Of a stretch of 64,000 nt of DNA, positions 43,101 through 52,700 are shown piece by piece. A model generated the notes under the pieces. It ran no database searches. It saw only the letters and a program-made list of their open reading frames with translations, and had not been told where the DNA came from. The translations under genes and the position numbers were made by a program. Source of the stretch: Paenibacillus shirakamiensis (lineage in GTDB: Bacteria > Bacillota > Bacilli > Paenibacillales > Paenibacillaceae); NCBI RefSeq assembly GCF_017874255.1, contig NZ_JAGGLD010000002.1, positions 186,001 to 250,000 on the forward strand, read 5' to 3'. Every line of letters starts with the position of its first letter. Positions within the stretch are counted from its first letter, which is position 1.

Positions 43101-44357
43101 GAATTGTGTGTTCACATATACTGGAGATTGTTCAAATTCAATCTGTCGATTCGGTCGTTCAAAATGAAGGGTGGGTACAAGTTGCTTGTGTTTCAGAGAC
43201 AAGGCGGCTTTCACCAATCCTGCAATTCCTGCACTGTTATCCAAATGACCAATATTACTTTTTAGAGCACCTATGGCGCAGAATTGCTTTTTATCCGTAT
43301 ATCTTCGAAAAGCATTCTGAATGCCCTCCATTTCAATAGGATCACCAAGCTTCGTACCCGTTCCATGTGCTTCCATATAACTGATGGTCTCAGGATCGAT
43401 GGCGGCTTTTCTCCATGCTTCAACAATGACCCGCTCTTGAGCATCCGCATTCGGTGCGGTAATGCCTATAGAGGCTCCATCTTGATTGACCGCACTGGAT
43501 TTAATCACAGCATAGATATGGTCACGATCTTCCTGTGCTTGGGTAAGTGGCTTCAGCATAATAGCTACGGCGCCTTCCCCTGTGCCTGTACCATCCGAGC
43601 TATCGTCAAATGTTCTAGCTCTTGAGGTGGAGGACTCAATTCCCACTTCAATCTCCCGTATGGGAATCAAATGGAGCTGAATCCCTCCAGCTATAGCCGT
43701 ATCACATTCCCCATTTCGAATCCCCTGACAAGCTAGATGAACAGCCACAAGTGACGAGGAGCACGTCGTATCTACAACTAGACTCGGTCCTTTCAAATTC
43801 ATTAAATAGGAGATACGGCTTGCAATAATGGGGCGGACATTGCCAGGCATCGACAAGGAGGCAGATTCGGGTTCAATCTCCTGAATCATTCGTTTATAAT
43901 CCGCATCGGACCCAAATCCAAGATACACACCCATGGCGCTTCCCCTCAGCTGATCTCCCCCGTACCCTGCATCTTCTATGGCGTTCCAAGCCGTCTGCAA
44001 AAAAATTCTTTGGTTAGGATCAAGCAGACTAGCTTCTTTCGGAGACATTTTGAAAAAAGAATAGTCGAACGTATCAATCTCTTCCAAATAAGCAGCCTCA
44101 CCATACTGAATCTCTTCCGGTGGACTCCCTCTCCACTGAAAATATCGATCCGTGTCCTGCTTACGGCGAGGTGGAATGTCTCTCACGCTATCCATACCTT
44201 CGCAGAGGTTGTGCCAAAAAGTCTCTGGGGTATCCGCTAAGGGAAGCTTCAAGGCTATACCGACAATAGCGATATCTTGAGCTTCTATCCTATCCTCCTC
44301 GGGACCATCCTCGTCCTCCATAAAAGTCGTGCCTAATTGAATAGAACGAAAATCCAT
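40161..44357 (-). CDS. Polyketide synthase KS-KR-ACP (trans-AT)
   Basis: 1398 residues. KS about 27-450 with triad DTTCSSSLVAVH, EAHGTGTKLGDP and KSNIGHLDNSAG. No AT domain; the post-AT linker follows (PTYSFDKIRCWLD). KR about 970-1190: NADPH motif ITGGLGGIGLYLAESLA, catalytic Ser in LCSSAITLIGG and Tyr in GPYIAANAYLDGFAAHR. ACP about 1265-1340 with Ser in IGGDSILITK. A DQTQ repeat (four copies) precedes the KR. The module should extend the chain by one malonate and reduce it to a hydroxyl. ATG 44357 has GGGAGGTGA upstream. Malonate should come from the free-standing AT encoded just before. Confidence 0.92.
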   Translation of the reverse strand: MDFRSIQLGTTFMEDEDGPEEDRIEAQDIAIVGIALKLPLADTPETFWHNLCEGMDSVRDIPPRRKQDTDRYFQWRGSPPEEIQYGEAAYLEEIDTFDYSFFKMSPKEASLLDPNQRIFLQTAWNAIEDAGYGGDQLRGSAMGVYLGFGSDADYKRMIQEIEPESASLSMPGNVRPIIASRISYLMNLKGPSLVVDTTCSSSLVAVHLACQGIRNGECDTAIAGGIQLHLIPIREIEVGIESSTSRARTFDDSSDGTGTGEGAVAIMLKPLTQAQEDRDHIYAVIKSSAVNQDGASIGITAPNADAQERVIVEAWRKAAIDPETISYMEAHGTGTKLGDPIEMEGIQNAFRRYTDKKQFCAIGALKSNIGHLDNSAGIAGLVKAALSLKHKQLVPTLHFERPNRQIEFEQSPVYVNTQFTSWTHELGMRRCGVSSFGLSGTNCHIVMEEAPVVTPSSSERSSKVTSEILVGSAKSKSALLAWVTAAHRYLQDHPEISLRDSSYTLSTGRGHYPYRIAVVGRDREEWIQGLETLKTSLLDVDTPELYVQMLQEQGRSQGNTTSYSSSGRYGLGLSVQEQKEDIAGKFPSVQELNSKAETTVQHYIQGRRQDTSYLEHLADLYVQGGDIPWEQLFSKEKRRRVSFPTYSFDKIRCWLDIPSRPQQHFSEGEWNDGIGIHGEEGSLQSGSSLYYRLNWKSEGLERGNSDSVSAKHSYLLFKDKQDVGITLSDKLRNAGCKVIEVSYGDEMRQTGPSTFCIRDHSVDYEWLLNQVQQQGQDHPITRVVHLRSVASSESCKRATLSDVESRLDEGVYSLFQLIQSIVLSPMSQSSVEVFVVTSLAEPVGELQSRPTLHSQNQNQTHDQTQDQTQDQTQDQTQNHLETGNSDKGLTLQAFVMPEHHALTALGKVVNWEYPQIEVRCIDMDNTGSAEILFQELSHGGSEYKVAYRSGKRYVERLTTVDLASCLDNPITFSQDGVYLITGGLGGIGLYLAESLATKGPVHLALLGRSEFPARETWDAVLQAGTPTKQVRQILKIKSIEAQGSTVTIVQVNVADEHALQSAVAQIRHSYGRIRGVIHAAGIGEGNILGKLTKEEFARIMAPKVQGTWLLDQVTQQDQPDFYVLCSSAITLIGGLGSGPYIAANAYLDGFAAHRASQSLRTLVINWPAWHNTGLAEGAEIQEHKEMFRVLAPTQAVTAFQQLLHKEITQVYVGELNPQAELYALGDRLPFRLSETVLKRIKSTQHKDKAMRSEKNLRSTPTSVRLKDKEGLGYSQIEHKVAGVWKQVLGYEELDVASNFFEIGGDSILITKVHSLLDQVFPGQILMADMFSYPTISKMSEYLRTLSESDTASLSLKEMTMNDEGFKQEILSLFLQMKQGQLTLNEAVHHYQSLEVADG
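41723..41785 (-). repeat. 12-bp in-frame tandem repeat encoding DQTQ
   Basis: Four copies of TTGAGTTTGATC (plus strand), flanked by degenerate copies, in the KS-KR linker. Confidence 0.85.
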
Positions 44358-44439
44358 ACGTGTCACCTCCCAGATTCGTAAGCCCAATCTCTTTGCTAAT
44401 TCCATAGGTTTGGTGATGCACTAAAGTCTGTAGAAGTCT

Positions 44440-44588
44440 AGAACCACTATGCTATTTGTTGTTCAGTTGTTCATTGTTGTTATTGGATTGTTCATTATTG
44501 CTATTAATTGTTTATTATTGTTATTCGATTGTTCTTTGCTGTTTTCGATTGCACTTTGCTCTTATATGGTTGTACTGTTGCTGTTTAG
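44440..44588 (-). repeat. A-rich low-complexity spacer between AT and PKS genes
   Basis: In the 231-bp gap between the acyltransferase stop and the PKS start. The transcribed strand is made of degenerate AACAATAATGAACAATAACA-like units with very few U and G runs, so the mRNA should be unstructured. No ORF with a ribosome binding site on this strand. Could be a translation standby or RNA-stability region. Confidence 0.6.
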
Positions 44589-45884
44589 TCAAGCTAGTTG
44601 TAAAGCAAGCAATTCATCGGCGAAAAGAGCTGCTGTACCGCTTAGTTGTAGAATGTTGTGGATTCGCTCACGTTGCTCAAGATCAGGAACATGCTTCGTT
44701 TTAAAAATCTGAACTAATAAGTGTAGCGCTTCTTTCATCTCTTCTTCTAAAGGTAATCGAGTCTCCAGATCGAGCTGTGCTTGAATAGACTGAATTCGTC
44801 GATAAGGCTCAATCACCCCTTGCGTATACTCGGCGTCGTTCCAGTTCCTATTGCGAGTACTGACTGCTGCGGTAAGACACTGGGTCACAACATTAAAAAC
44901 GTTACGCTTGCGTTCCTGCTCTTTCATCTCTGCTGCCATCTCTTCCTGCGCCAACAGGTACTGCTGGGATTGTTCTAGGGGTAGGCAGACCATCGACTTG
45001 GTGTTAGATGCCATTAGATTCGTTAGTACGTTCTTAGACCCGAGCTCCACCGCAAGGGAAATTCCCTTTTGAGCTAGGAACTGTATGGACTGCACCCATC
45101 TCACAGGAGATATTAATTGCTTAGCTAACAGCGAAGCCACTTCCTTCGGTTGGTCATAAGGCAAGCCAGTCACATTAGAGATTACAGGCCACCGAAATGG
45201 ATGAAAGGTATACGATGCAAGCTCCTTCTCGAATCGGACAGCTGCCGGGTGCATCAGAGGACTATGGAAGGGCGCACTAACTTGAAGAAATGAAATGCGC
45301 GCCCCCTGTTCTTCCAGCGAAGATGCAGCGCATTGAACCGCTTCGCGCTCCCCGGAGATGACGATCTGTTCTGGCGAATTGTAATTCGAGACGACAACTT
45401 TTTGTTCCGATATTCCTTGAGGGTCAAATGGAGACGCTCTTCTACATTCCTCTTCCACTCGCTCACGATGGATTCCAATAATTGCACACATTGCCCCCGT
45501 TCCTTCAGCCGCAGCCTCCTGCATGAACAGTCCCCTTTGCCTAACAAGCTTCAATGCATCCGAGAACGTAAGTACTCCAGCACAGACCAAAGCTGAAAAT
45601 TCGCCAAGACTATGCCCAGCCGCATATGCCGGATTCACATCAATCTCTTCCTGATAGACTTGATAAGCTGCTACACTTGCAGTAAGCAAGGCTGGTTGGG
45701 CATTCTCGGTACGTGTTAATTCTTGCAACGAACCTTCGAACATTAGCTTTCTGAGATCGAAGTCCAGAATATCCCCAGCCTCCTCATATAACCGCTGAAT
45801 GGAAGAGTAACGATCATATAACTCTTTGCCCATTCCGATATATTGAGAGCCTTGTCCTGGAAAAAGAAGTCCCAGCTTTCTCAT
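44589..45884 (-). CDS. Free-standing (trans) acyltransferase, FabD-like
   Basis: 431 residues. Malonyl-CoA:ACP transacylase domain about 1-290: LLFPGQGSQYIGMGK, nucleophile Ser92 in GHSLGEFSAL, His in APFHSPLMHP and the ELGSKNVLT end. A helical C-terminal extension of about 130 residues (from 300) is longer than in FabD and seen in some biosynthetic ATs. Because both PKS proteins lack AT domains, it should load their ACPs and probably the discrete ACP. Its ATG overlaps the NRPS stop by 4 bases (ATGA), so the two are translationally coupled. Confidence 0.92.
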   Translation of the reverse strand: MRKLGLLFPGQGSQYIGMGKELYDRYSSIQRLYEEAGDILDFDLRKLMFEGSLQELTRTENAQPALLTASVAAYQVYQEEIDVNPAYAAGHSLGEFSALVCAGVLTFSDALKLVRQRGLFMQEAAAEGTGAMCAIIGIHRERVEEECRRASPFDPQGISEQKVVVSNYNSPEQIVISGEREAVQCAASSLEEQGARISFLQVSAPFHSPLMHPAAVRFEKELASYTFHPFRWPVISNVTGLPYDQPKEVASLLAKQLISPVRWVQSIQFLAQKGISLAVELGSKNVLTNLMASNTKSMVCLPLEQSQQYLLAQEEMAAEMKEQERKRNVFNVVTQCLTAAVSTRNRNWNDAEYTQGVIEPYRRIQSIQAQLDLETRLPLEEEMKEALHLLVQIFKTKHVPDLEQRERIHNILQLSGTAALFADELLALQLA

Positions 45885-48800
45885 CGCACGTCCACCTCCC
45901 CTGAAGGTACAAAACTTGCTGCTATTTGCTGAAGCAGATCCACATAACTTTCCATCAACCCTTGTATCCGCCGTTTGCTTAATCGTCGATCATTAAATGT
46001 ACAGATGAGGTCCATGTAATCTTGATACATGTTTTCATTCATCCCCAGATTTCCATCTATGCGTAGCACTATGTCGTAATGCTCCAGTACATCCACATCA
46101 ATTACAAAATTTAGATTTACACCGAATAGAGGCAGAATCGAATGCTTAGACTTGGTCAACCGAGTGGCTTGGAGTCGGCTACGCTCATACGACTGCTGCA
46201 TCGCATCGATTCTCTGCTCATTCAGCTGTCGGAACAACGTTCCAAAATCATGAAGATCCGATAAATCCATAACAAGCGGAACGACCTGATTTCCCTCCTC
46301 CTGTGTATACTGAACAACTACTCGCTTCATTCCGCTAATCTCTGCCATTACATACATCCAGACCGATAACAGCACATCCGTACAAGGAATATGATGTTCA
46401 CTAGCTATCGCTTGAATATGCTCCATCCACTTACCTTCTAACTCGATTCTTATCGTACCTAATCCCGTATGAAGGGGCTTAGGGTCAAAGAAGACAGCGG
46501 GCAGCGCTTGATAAGAGATAAGAACTGACTCATCTATCCCATCCCCTTGCTGATCTAACCACTGGGAAAGAGTAGCAATGGTAGGGTAGGCGAACAAATC
46601 GGTAATCGCTATACTAAATTCGTACGTTTTGGCAAGTTTAGCGTGAAGCTGCATTAGTAGAATGGAATTTCCACCCATTTCAAAAAATGGCTCATGCAAG
46701 CCCACATCGTCAAACTTTAAAACCTCCTGCCACAGCTTGCGCACTTGCGCTTGCGTTGGCGTTAGCGGAATTTGTTCAGACATTTCCAAGTGTTGTTCTA
46801 AGAGAAGCAGATTTCCCTTATCCCGCAGACTCTTCTTATCGATCTTGCCATTCACGGTCTTCGGTATGCCACCGACTCCATAGAATAAAGAAGGAATCAT
46901 GTATGAGGGAAGATGCTCGGCTAGGAAACTCCGAAGCTGCTGCGCTCTAACTACCGTCTCGGTAACTATATAGGCGGCCAGAATCTGCATTCCATGTCCA
47001 TCTACCTCTGGAAGGACAACTGCCTCCTGAACTTCGGGATGTGTTATCAGATGATGTTCAACTTCTCCAGTCTCAATGCGGTATCCCCGGATTTTGACCT
47101 GTTCATCATTGCGGCCCAGAAATTCAATTTGTCCATTCTCAAGCCATCGCCCCAGATCGCCCGTTCGGTACATTCGTAAATCTGTTGTCTCTTCTTCCTG
47201 TGGATCTAGGACAAATCGATGTCTGGTCTGATCTGGCTGATGCAGGTAACCTCGAGCAACCCCAGCACCAGCAATACAAATCTCTCCAGCAAGGCCAATA
47301 GGCATAAGCTGATTCTGTTCATTTAGAATGTACACACGGTAATTCAGAATAGGTCGTCCAATAGGAACCCGCACCGAATGACTGGGTAGACTGGATGGAC
47401 ATTCATAATACGTAGCACAGACCGTTGCTTCCGTTGGGCCATACGTGTTATAGATACGGGCATGCTGGGTTAGATTACTGATATACTCCGGTTTTAAAAC
47501 ATCGCCCCCACTAATCCACGTCTGTACCTGGCTCAGTCCCTCAAGTCCATTCAGTTCATTTAAGAGGAGCGGTGAACACGAGACACGCGTGATACCGTGG
47601 GTCTGAATCATGGGAATTAGCTTGCCTACATCCATAACTTCTAACTTACTTGCGATGACAATCTTAGCCCCCACACATAGCGCTGGGTACACTTCTTCCA
47701 CGAACTGATCAAAGGAGCATGAGGATTGCTGTAAAAAAACATCCTTCGAATTGAGCTTAAATTCATCTTGAAATGCAGCCACATAAGCCATCACTTGTTG
47801 ATGTTCTGTTACCACTCCTTTCGGCATACCAGTCGACCCTGACGTATAAATAACATAGGCTGCATCATCGGGATGGATAGCGAGTTCAAGATTCGTATCC
47901 CAATCTGTCTCTAAGGGTAGATCTACTGATACACTGCTGACCTCAATCACTGTCCCGGGGAAATGTAAATCAAGCTGACGATCTAACGCAGTCAATACAT
48001 AACTACACCCGCTATCCAGTACAATCGATTGAATACGACTTAAGGTATACTCATGATCAATAGGAATATAAGCTCCACCTGCTTTGAGCACCCCCAACAT
48101 AGCGACAATGCACTCAAAAGAACGCTCCAACACAATAGCTACATAGGTGTTCTTGGTGACGCCCAGTTTTTTAAGTTTCCTTGCCCAAAGATTAGCGTGA
48201 TGGTTCAGTTCCAAGTAGGTATAAGATCTTCCCGCGTAGACAACAGCCGTCTGGGAAGCTGCTATACGTGCCTGCTCCTCAATGACAGAATGTATGATGA
48301 ATCCTTTATCGCTTGCCATGATCTTCCGATTAAAATGATGCAGGATTTGGTCCGATTCCTCATCCGTGACTATGGTAATATCTCGCAACTTACGATTCGG
48401 ATCATTGACGATTTGCATTGCTAGATGCTGAAAGTGCCCAGCCATACGCTGGATCATCTGACTTGTGAAGCGCTTCGTGTCATACGCCAACTCCACTTCA
48501 ACTTCACGCCACATTTGTATTCCTAGGGTCAGGCCATAATGCGTACTTTCTTCCATCTGGTAATGATTTATGGCCAGGGGACCACGGTCCAGTAAAGTAA
48601 GATCTAAAGGATAATTCTCCAGTACTACAATGGAGCTTATGAGTTCGCTTGGCGCTACTGCATCGGTACAGGCAAGGATTGAGGATAATCCCGTATGCTC
48701 AAAGGGTTCCCGACGTTTTAAATGCCGATCTACGCTTTGAACATAGTCCGCTCCTTGCATCTCTGTAGAGGACTGAATACGTAGTGGAATCGTATTAATA

Positions 48801-49708
48801 AAGAGCCCCACCATCTGCTCAATCCCCCGAATGGAGGGCTCTCTCCCAGATACCGTTGTTCCAAATAGGACATCTTCTGTGTGGTTATATTTCTGCAGAA
48901 GCAGCCCCCATATGCTATATAGAAAAGATGCCATTGTAATATCATATTGCTTTGCAAAATCATTCATCCTTGTCGTATCTTCTAGCGAAAAGGATCGAAT
49001 AACTTTGTCAATATTACCTACTGTTTCCGCATTTAGATGTCCTTCTTCTGGAAGTGCTGTGGCTCCCTCCACCCCCTGTAATTGTTCTGTCCAAAAAAAC
49101 TGCTGCTGCTCTAAGTCTTGAGCCTGCTTCCATCTCAAGAATTCCTTAAAGCTTGTCTTAGGCTGAGAAATGAACTCGATGCTTGAAGCATGCGCTGTAT
49201 AAGCCTCAAGGAATTCTTGGATCAGAATTCCATTACTCCATCCATCAAACAAAATATGATGCCAAGTCAAACTCATCTGATATCGATCGGCACGAAGTTT
49301 GAAGAGATGGATACGCAGTGGAGCAGTTTCGAGGTCAAAGCCCTGCATGCGATCCTCTAACCTGCTTTGTTCAGCAAGGATTTGTGCTTCTTCCAAAGGA
49401 AATTCCGAGTAATCTCGCTCCGTAATAGAAAGGGGATGCTCTTTTAAAATAATTTGAACCGGATGCTCCAGCTTGTCCCACCGAAAGACTACTCGCAACA
49501 TTTCATTTATTCTCGCCACCGTACCCCAAGCCTTACGGAACGCAGAATGGTTCACCGCACTCGAGATATCGAGATAAAGTTGCTCCACATAATATGATTG
49601 ATCGGGATCACTTACGTAGTGGAATAACATGCCTTCCTGAGTTGATGTTAATCCTAGAATATGTTCAACATTTGCTTTATCAATCTTCACAGAAACTGCG
49701 GGTTGCAT
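45881..49708 (-). CDS. NRPS module C-A-PCP plus orphan half C domain; Lys-like specificity
   Basis: 1275 residues. C domain about 15-440 starts LTSTQEGMLFHYVSD, the pattern of DCL domains that accept a D-amino acid donor; active site HHILFDG. A domain about 470-960: YTSGSTGMPKG, YNTYGPTEAT. My manual ten-residue code is D-Q-E-S-I-G-T-V-C-K, close to the Lys code of bacitracin synthetase (DAESIGSVCK). PCP Ser in MGGNSILLMQL (about 1015). The last about 200 residues align with only the C-terminal lobe of a C domain (PLFGVNLNF, then DIVLRIDGN) with no HHxxxDG. ATG 49708 has GGAGG upstream, 19 bp after the exporter gene. Confidence 0.9.
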   Translation of the reverse strand: MQPAVSVKIDKANVEHILGLTSTQEGMLFHYVSDPDQSYYVEQLYLDISSAVNHSAFRKAWGTVARINEMLRVVFRWDKLEHPVQIILKEHPLSITERDYSEFPLEEAQILAEQSRLEDRMQGFDLETAPLRIHLFKLRADRYQMSLTWHHILFDGWSNGILIQEFLEAYTAHASSIEFISQPKTSFKEFLRWKQAQDLEQQQFFWTEQLQGVEGATALPEEGHLNAETVGNIDKVIRSFSLEDTTRMNDFAKQYDITMASFLYSIWGLLLQKYNHTEDVLFGTTVSGREPSIRGIEQMVGLFINTIPLRIQSSTEMQGADYVQSVDRHLKRREPFEHTGLSSILACTDAVAPSELISSIVVLENYPLDLTLLDRGPLAINHYQMEESTHYGLTLGIQMWREVEVELAYDTKRFTSQMIQRMAGHFQHLAMQIVNDPNRKLRDITIVTDEESDQILHHFNRKIMASDKGFIIHSVIEEQARIAASQTAVVYAGRSYTYLELNHHANLWARKLKKLGVTKNTYVAIVLERSFECIVAMLGVLKAGGAYIPIDHEYTLSRIQSIVLDSGCSYVLTALDRQLDLHFPGTVIEVSSVSVDLPLETDWDTNLELAIHPDDAAYVIYTSGSTGMPKGVVTEHQQVMAYVAAFQDEFKLNSKDVFLQQSSCSFDQFVEEVYPALCVGAKIVIASKLEVMDVGKLIPMIQTHGITRVSCSPLLLNELNGLEGLSQVQTWISGGDVLKPEYISNLTQHARIYNTYGPTEATVCATYYECPSSLPSHSVRVPIGRPILNYRVYILNEQNQLMPIGLAGEICIAGAGVARGYLHQPDQTRHRFVLDPQEEETTDLRMYRTGDLGRWLENGQIEFLGRNDEQVKIRGYRIETGEVEHHLITHPEVQEAVVLPEVDGHGMQILAAYIVTETVVRAQQLRSFLAEHLPSYMIPSLFYGVGGIPKTVNGKIDKKSLRDKGNLLLLEQHLEMSEQIPLTPTQAQVRKLWQEVLKFDDVGLHEPFFEMGGNSILLMQLHAKLAKTYEFSIAITDLFAYPTIATLSQWLDQQGDGIDESVLISYQALPAVFFDPKPLHTGLGTIRIELEGKWMEHIQAIASEHHIPCTDVLLSVWMYVMAEISGMKRVVVQYTQEEGNQVVPLVMDLSDLHDFGTLFRQLNEQRIDAMQQSYERSRLQATRLTKSKHSILPLFGVNLNFVIDVDVLEHYDIVLRIDGNLGMNENMYQDYMDLICTFNDRRLSKRRIQGLMESYVDLLQQIAASFVPSGEVDVR

Positions 49709-49727
49709 AATCTTCCTCCTTTCTCCT

Positions 49728-52700
49728 TTAAATGGTTGAAGATATTGAGTCATAAGCTAATCTATTAAGTTCCGTAGATGTTGATAGATGAGATTCGCTC
49801 TGCACCATCTGGCCCATATCCATCTTGATCACCCGGTCGGCCAAGTTGAAGAAGCGATCGTCATGAGTAATAGCAATGATGCACTTGCCCCTCATCTTAA
49901 GTTCGGGCAGCAAGGTGTGATAAAAGAATGCGCGATATTCGGGATCTTGGTCCGCCGCCCATTCGTCGAACAGATAGATCGGCCGATCCTCGAGATAACT
50001 AATCAGAAGTGCAAGCCGTTTCCTTTGACCCGTAGACAGCTTAATCGTGTTGAGCATACCGTTCTCTATATGCACTTTCTCTTCCAGATGCAGGAGCTTC
50101 AGATAACGGGAAATCTCCTCGTGCTTCTCCCTATAAGGTATGCCATACATTTTCTCAAATAGATGGAAATCACTAAAAATAGCTGAATAATTCTGCCCAA
50201 GTCCATTCGAGTGAATAGGCTGTCCACCTAACCAGATTTCACCATGCGTTGGTGTGTATAGACCTGTAAGCAGTTTGGCCAATGTGGATTTCCCACTCCC
50301 ATTCCCACCTGTAATAAACGTGATTTCTCCAGTATGAAAGGCATAATCGATCGGCCCTACCGTGAAGCTCTCTCCATCTTTGCTGCTATAGTGATATTCC
50401 ACTGCTTTCAGTTCCAGTTCTACCGTCTTGGGTATTCGTGAATCCTGTTCATGATGCAGATTACCCGTGTCCTGCATGATATCTAGCTGCTTCGATAATG
50501 CTTCAATCCGATTCCAACTTACTCGCACTTTGAATATATTCGGAATTGTTCCGAGAATACCGTGCAGCGGCCCCGTCATATACAGCAGTACGAATACATA
50601 ACTTCGAAGGGAATCGACTTTGAGTTCTGGAAAAAGAATGGGGAATACAAAGGCGACTACTCCTATTACGAACGTGAACAACAACTCTCCAATGACATTA
50701 GCATTAGCGAATTTCAAGTCACCCTGAATGCGCTTATCGCGATAAAGCTTACTACTGTCCTGCATATCCTCTTGGAAATCCTTACTTTTGCCTTCATGCA
50801 TCCAAAGTTCCTTGAAACCGTGCGTGAGATCATGAATGAATTTGAAGAATGTATTCTGAATGTCCCGGGTCTGCTCCCATAGCTTGTTAGCTTGAAGGCC
50901 TACCACATAATGAACACCTGCAGCTAGTATGATCACAAGAATCGCTACGACCACCCCAATTGGGCTGATCATTCCCATGTAGACAAAACAGCAGATCAGC
51001 GTTACGAGGCTGGTTGCCCCCGTTATGACAATGTTGGAGAACTCGCTGATTGTCTCGGTATCATTGTTCAAAGAAGCTTGAATGGAACCTTCCTCTAAAG
51101 CCTCTACCTTTTGATAAGAGGTTTTTAAGATTTTATCTAACAGTTCTGTTCGTTTCTCAAAAACCATCTGATTAGCAATTCTAACTAATTTTGTTCTAAC
51201 TAATTTCTGACCAAAGGCATAAATCGTAATCCCTAAGATGAAGTAGAGGAGCAACCCCCCCTGGAATTTTTTAATATCCCGGTTCAAAGCCTCATTTACA
51301 ATAAAAATAATTAGAGCATTACCAAATCCGCTAGCGATACTCAGCATAATGAGTACAAATAGAGATTTGTCCCCTGTCTGCGGAAAGAGCTGAATTAAGA
51401 TGAAATAGACACTGAAGATTAGCGCTGTCAGGAACAAAGATACGATTCCGTACACTAGGCTTTGCGGGGCCCACACACTTAGAAATGTCCAATTCAATCC
51501 CCAATACAGCACATCAGGAATGCGATATAGACAATATGCAAAACCCGTCATCCCCATCAGAAGTACAAGAAGACTCAGACCCATAGAAGATCTGGTGCCT
51601 ACAAAAACACGATCTTGTCGGACAACTTGCTTGACCAAGCTCCCCGTGAACCAAAGCGTTAGAAGCATAATCGGAAGCGTAATAAAAAGAATCGCCGATG
51701 CCATATTATCCAAGCTTTTGTAGATATCACTTGTGGGAACAGGCAGTTCCTTGCCCTGAATAATATCCATAATTCCATCAGCCAAGGTCGAAGTATAAGG
51801 TGAATTCATGTTCGCTAGAATCCCAATTCCAATTCCCTCTGCGGGTCGAAGTACGATCTGCGAAGAGAAGTTAGGGTTACTGCCAGTATGTGAGATTTCA
51901 CCCGATCCCTTTTGAAAAATACTCCAGCCCGCAGCATAAGAGGAACCATCTATATCTGGCATTACTGTTCGATCAGGAACATGCGATTTCTTGATTAATG
52001 CCTGTAGAGCAGGGCTAACTTTGGGATCTGCCCCAAGTTGTATCTGTATCCATTTTGCTACATCTAGCCCATTCGTAATAATGTAGCCTGCGGGCGAATT
52101 GCCCCGATACATCGGTGCATTGTAAGCTTTAGGACGTAACAAGTTAAATTTATATCCTTTGGCAAAGGACTGCTTTGCAGCCTCCTCCCGAAAAAGAACG
52201 GTATGTTCAAGCCCTAAGGGAGCGAATATATGTTGCGCCATATAAGATTCATAGCTTTGACCCGATACCTTCTGAATGATGAGACCCAGTATGTCGTAAT
52301 TGATAGTCGCATACAGATATTTTTCACCTGGGGAATGGTCTAGGGTCTGTCCGACAAGAGGCCGAATTGTATCTTCAAGCGCTGTGTTTTTATCCGTGGC
52401 CGGAATATCTCCAATCGTCTGAAATGGAATACCACTCGTATGATGGAGTAATTGACTTAAAGTAATCTTTGCCGGATGACCTTGATAGCTCATGTGGAAC
52501 CACGGCAGATACTTGGATACGGAATTTTCTAAGTGAATTCGCCCTTCCTCTTCTAATTGGAGAATCGCTAATGCGGTAAAGGCCTTGCTAGTAGAACCCA
52601 GTTCGAACAACGTATCCGGTGTAACGGGCTGCTGGGTCGATACATTAGCATAGCCGAAGCTTTTCTGATACACGGTACGCTTCCCTTCAACAATTACGAC

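Noticed and set aside
44449..44712. Plus-strand open frames of 82-87 residues over the AT-PKS gap
   Set aside because: They translate the T-rich low-complexity repeat into Leu/Phe/Ile runs, overlap the acyltransferase gene on the other strand and lack start signals.
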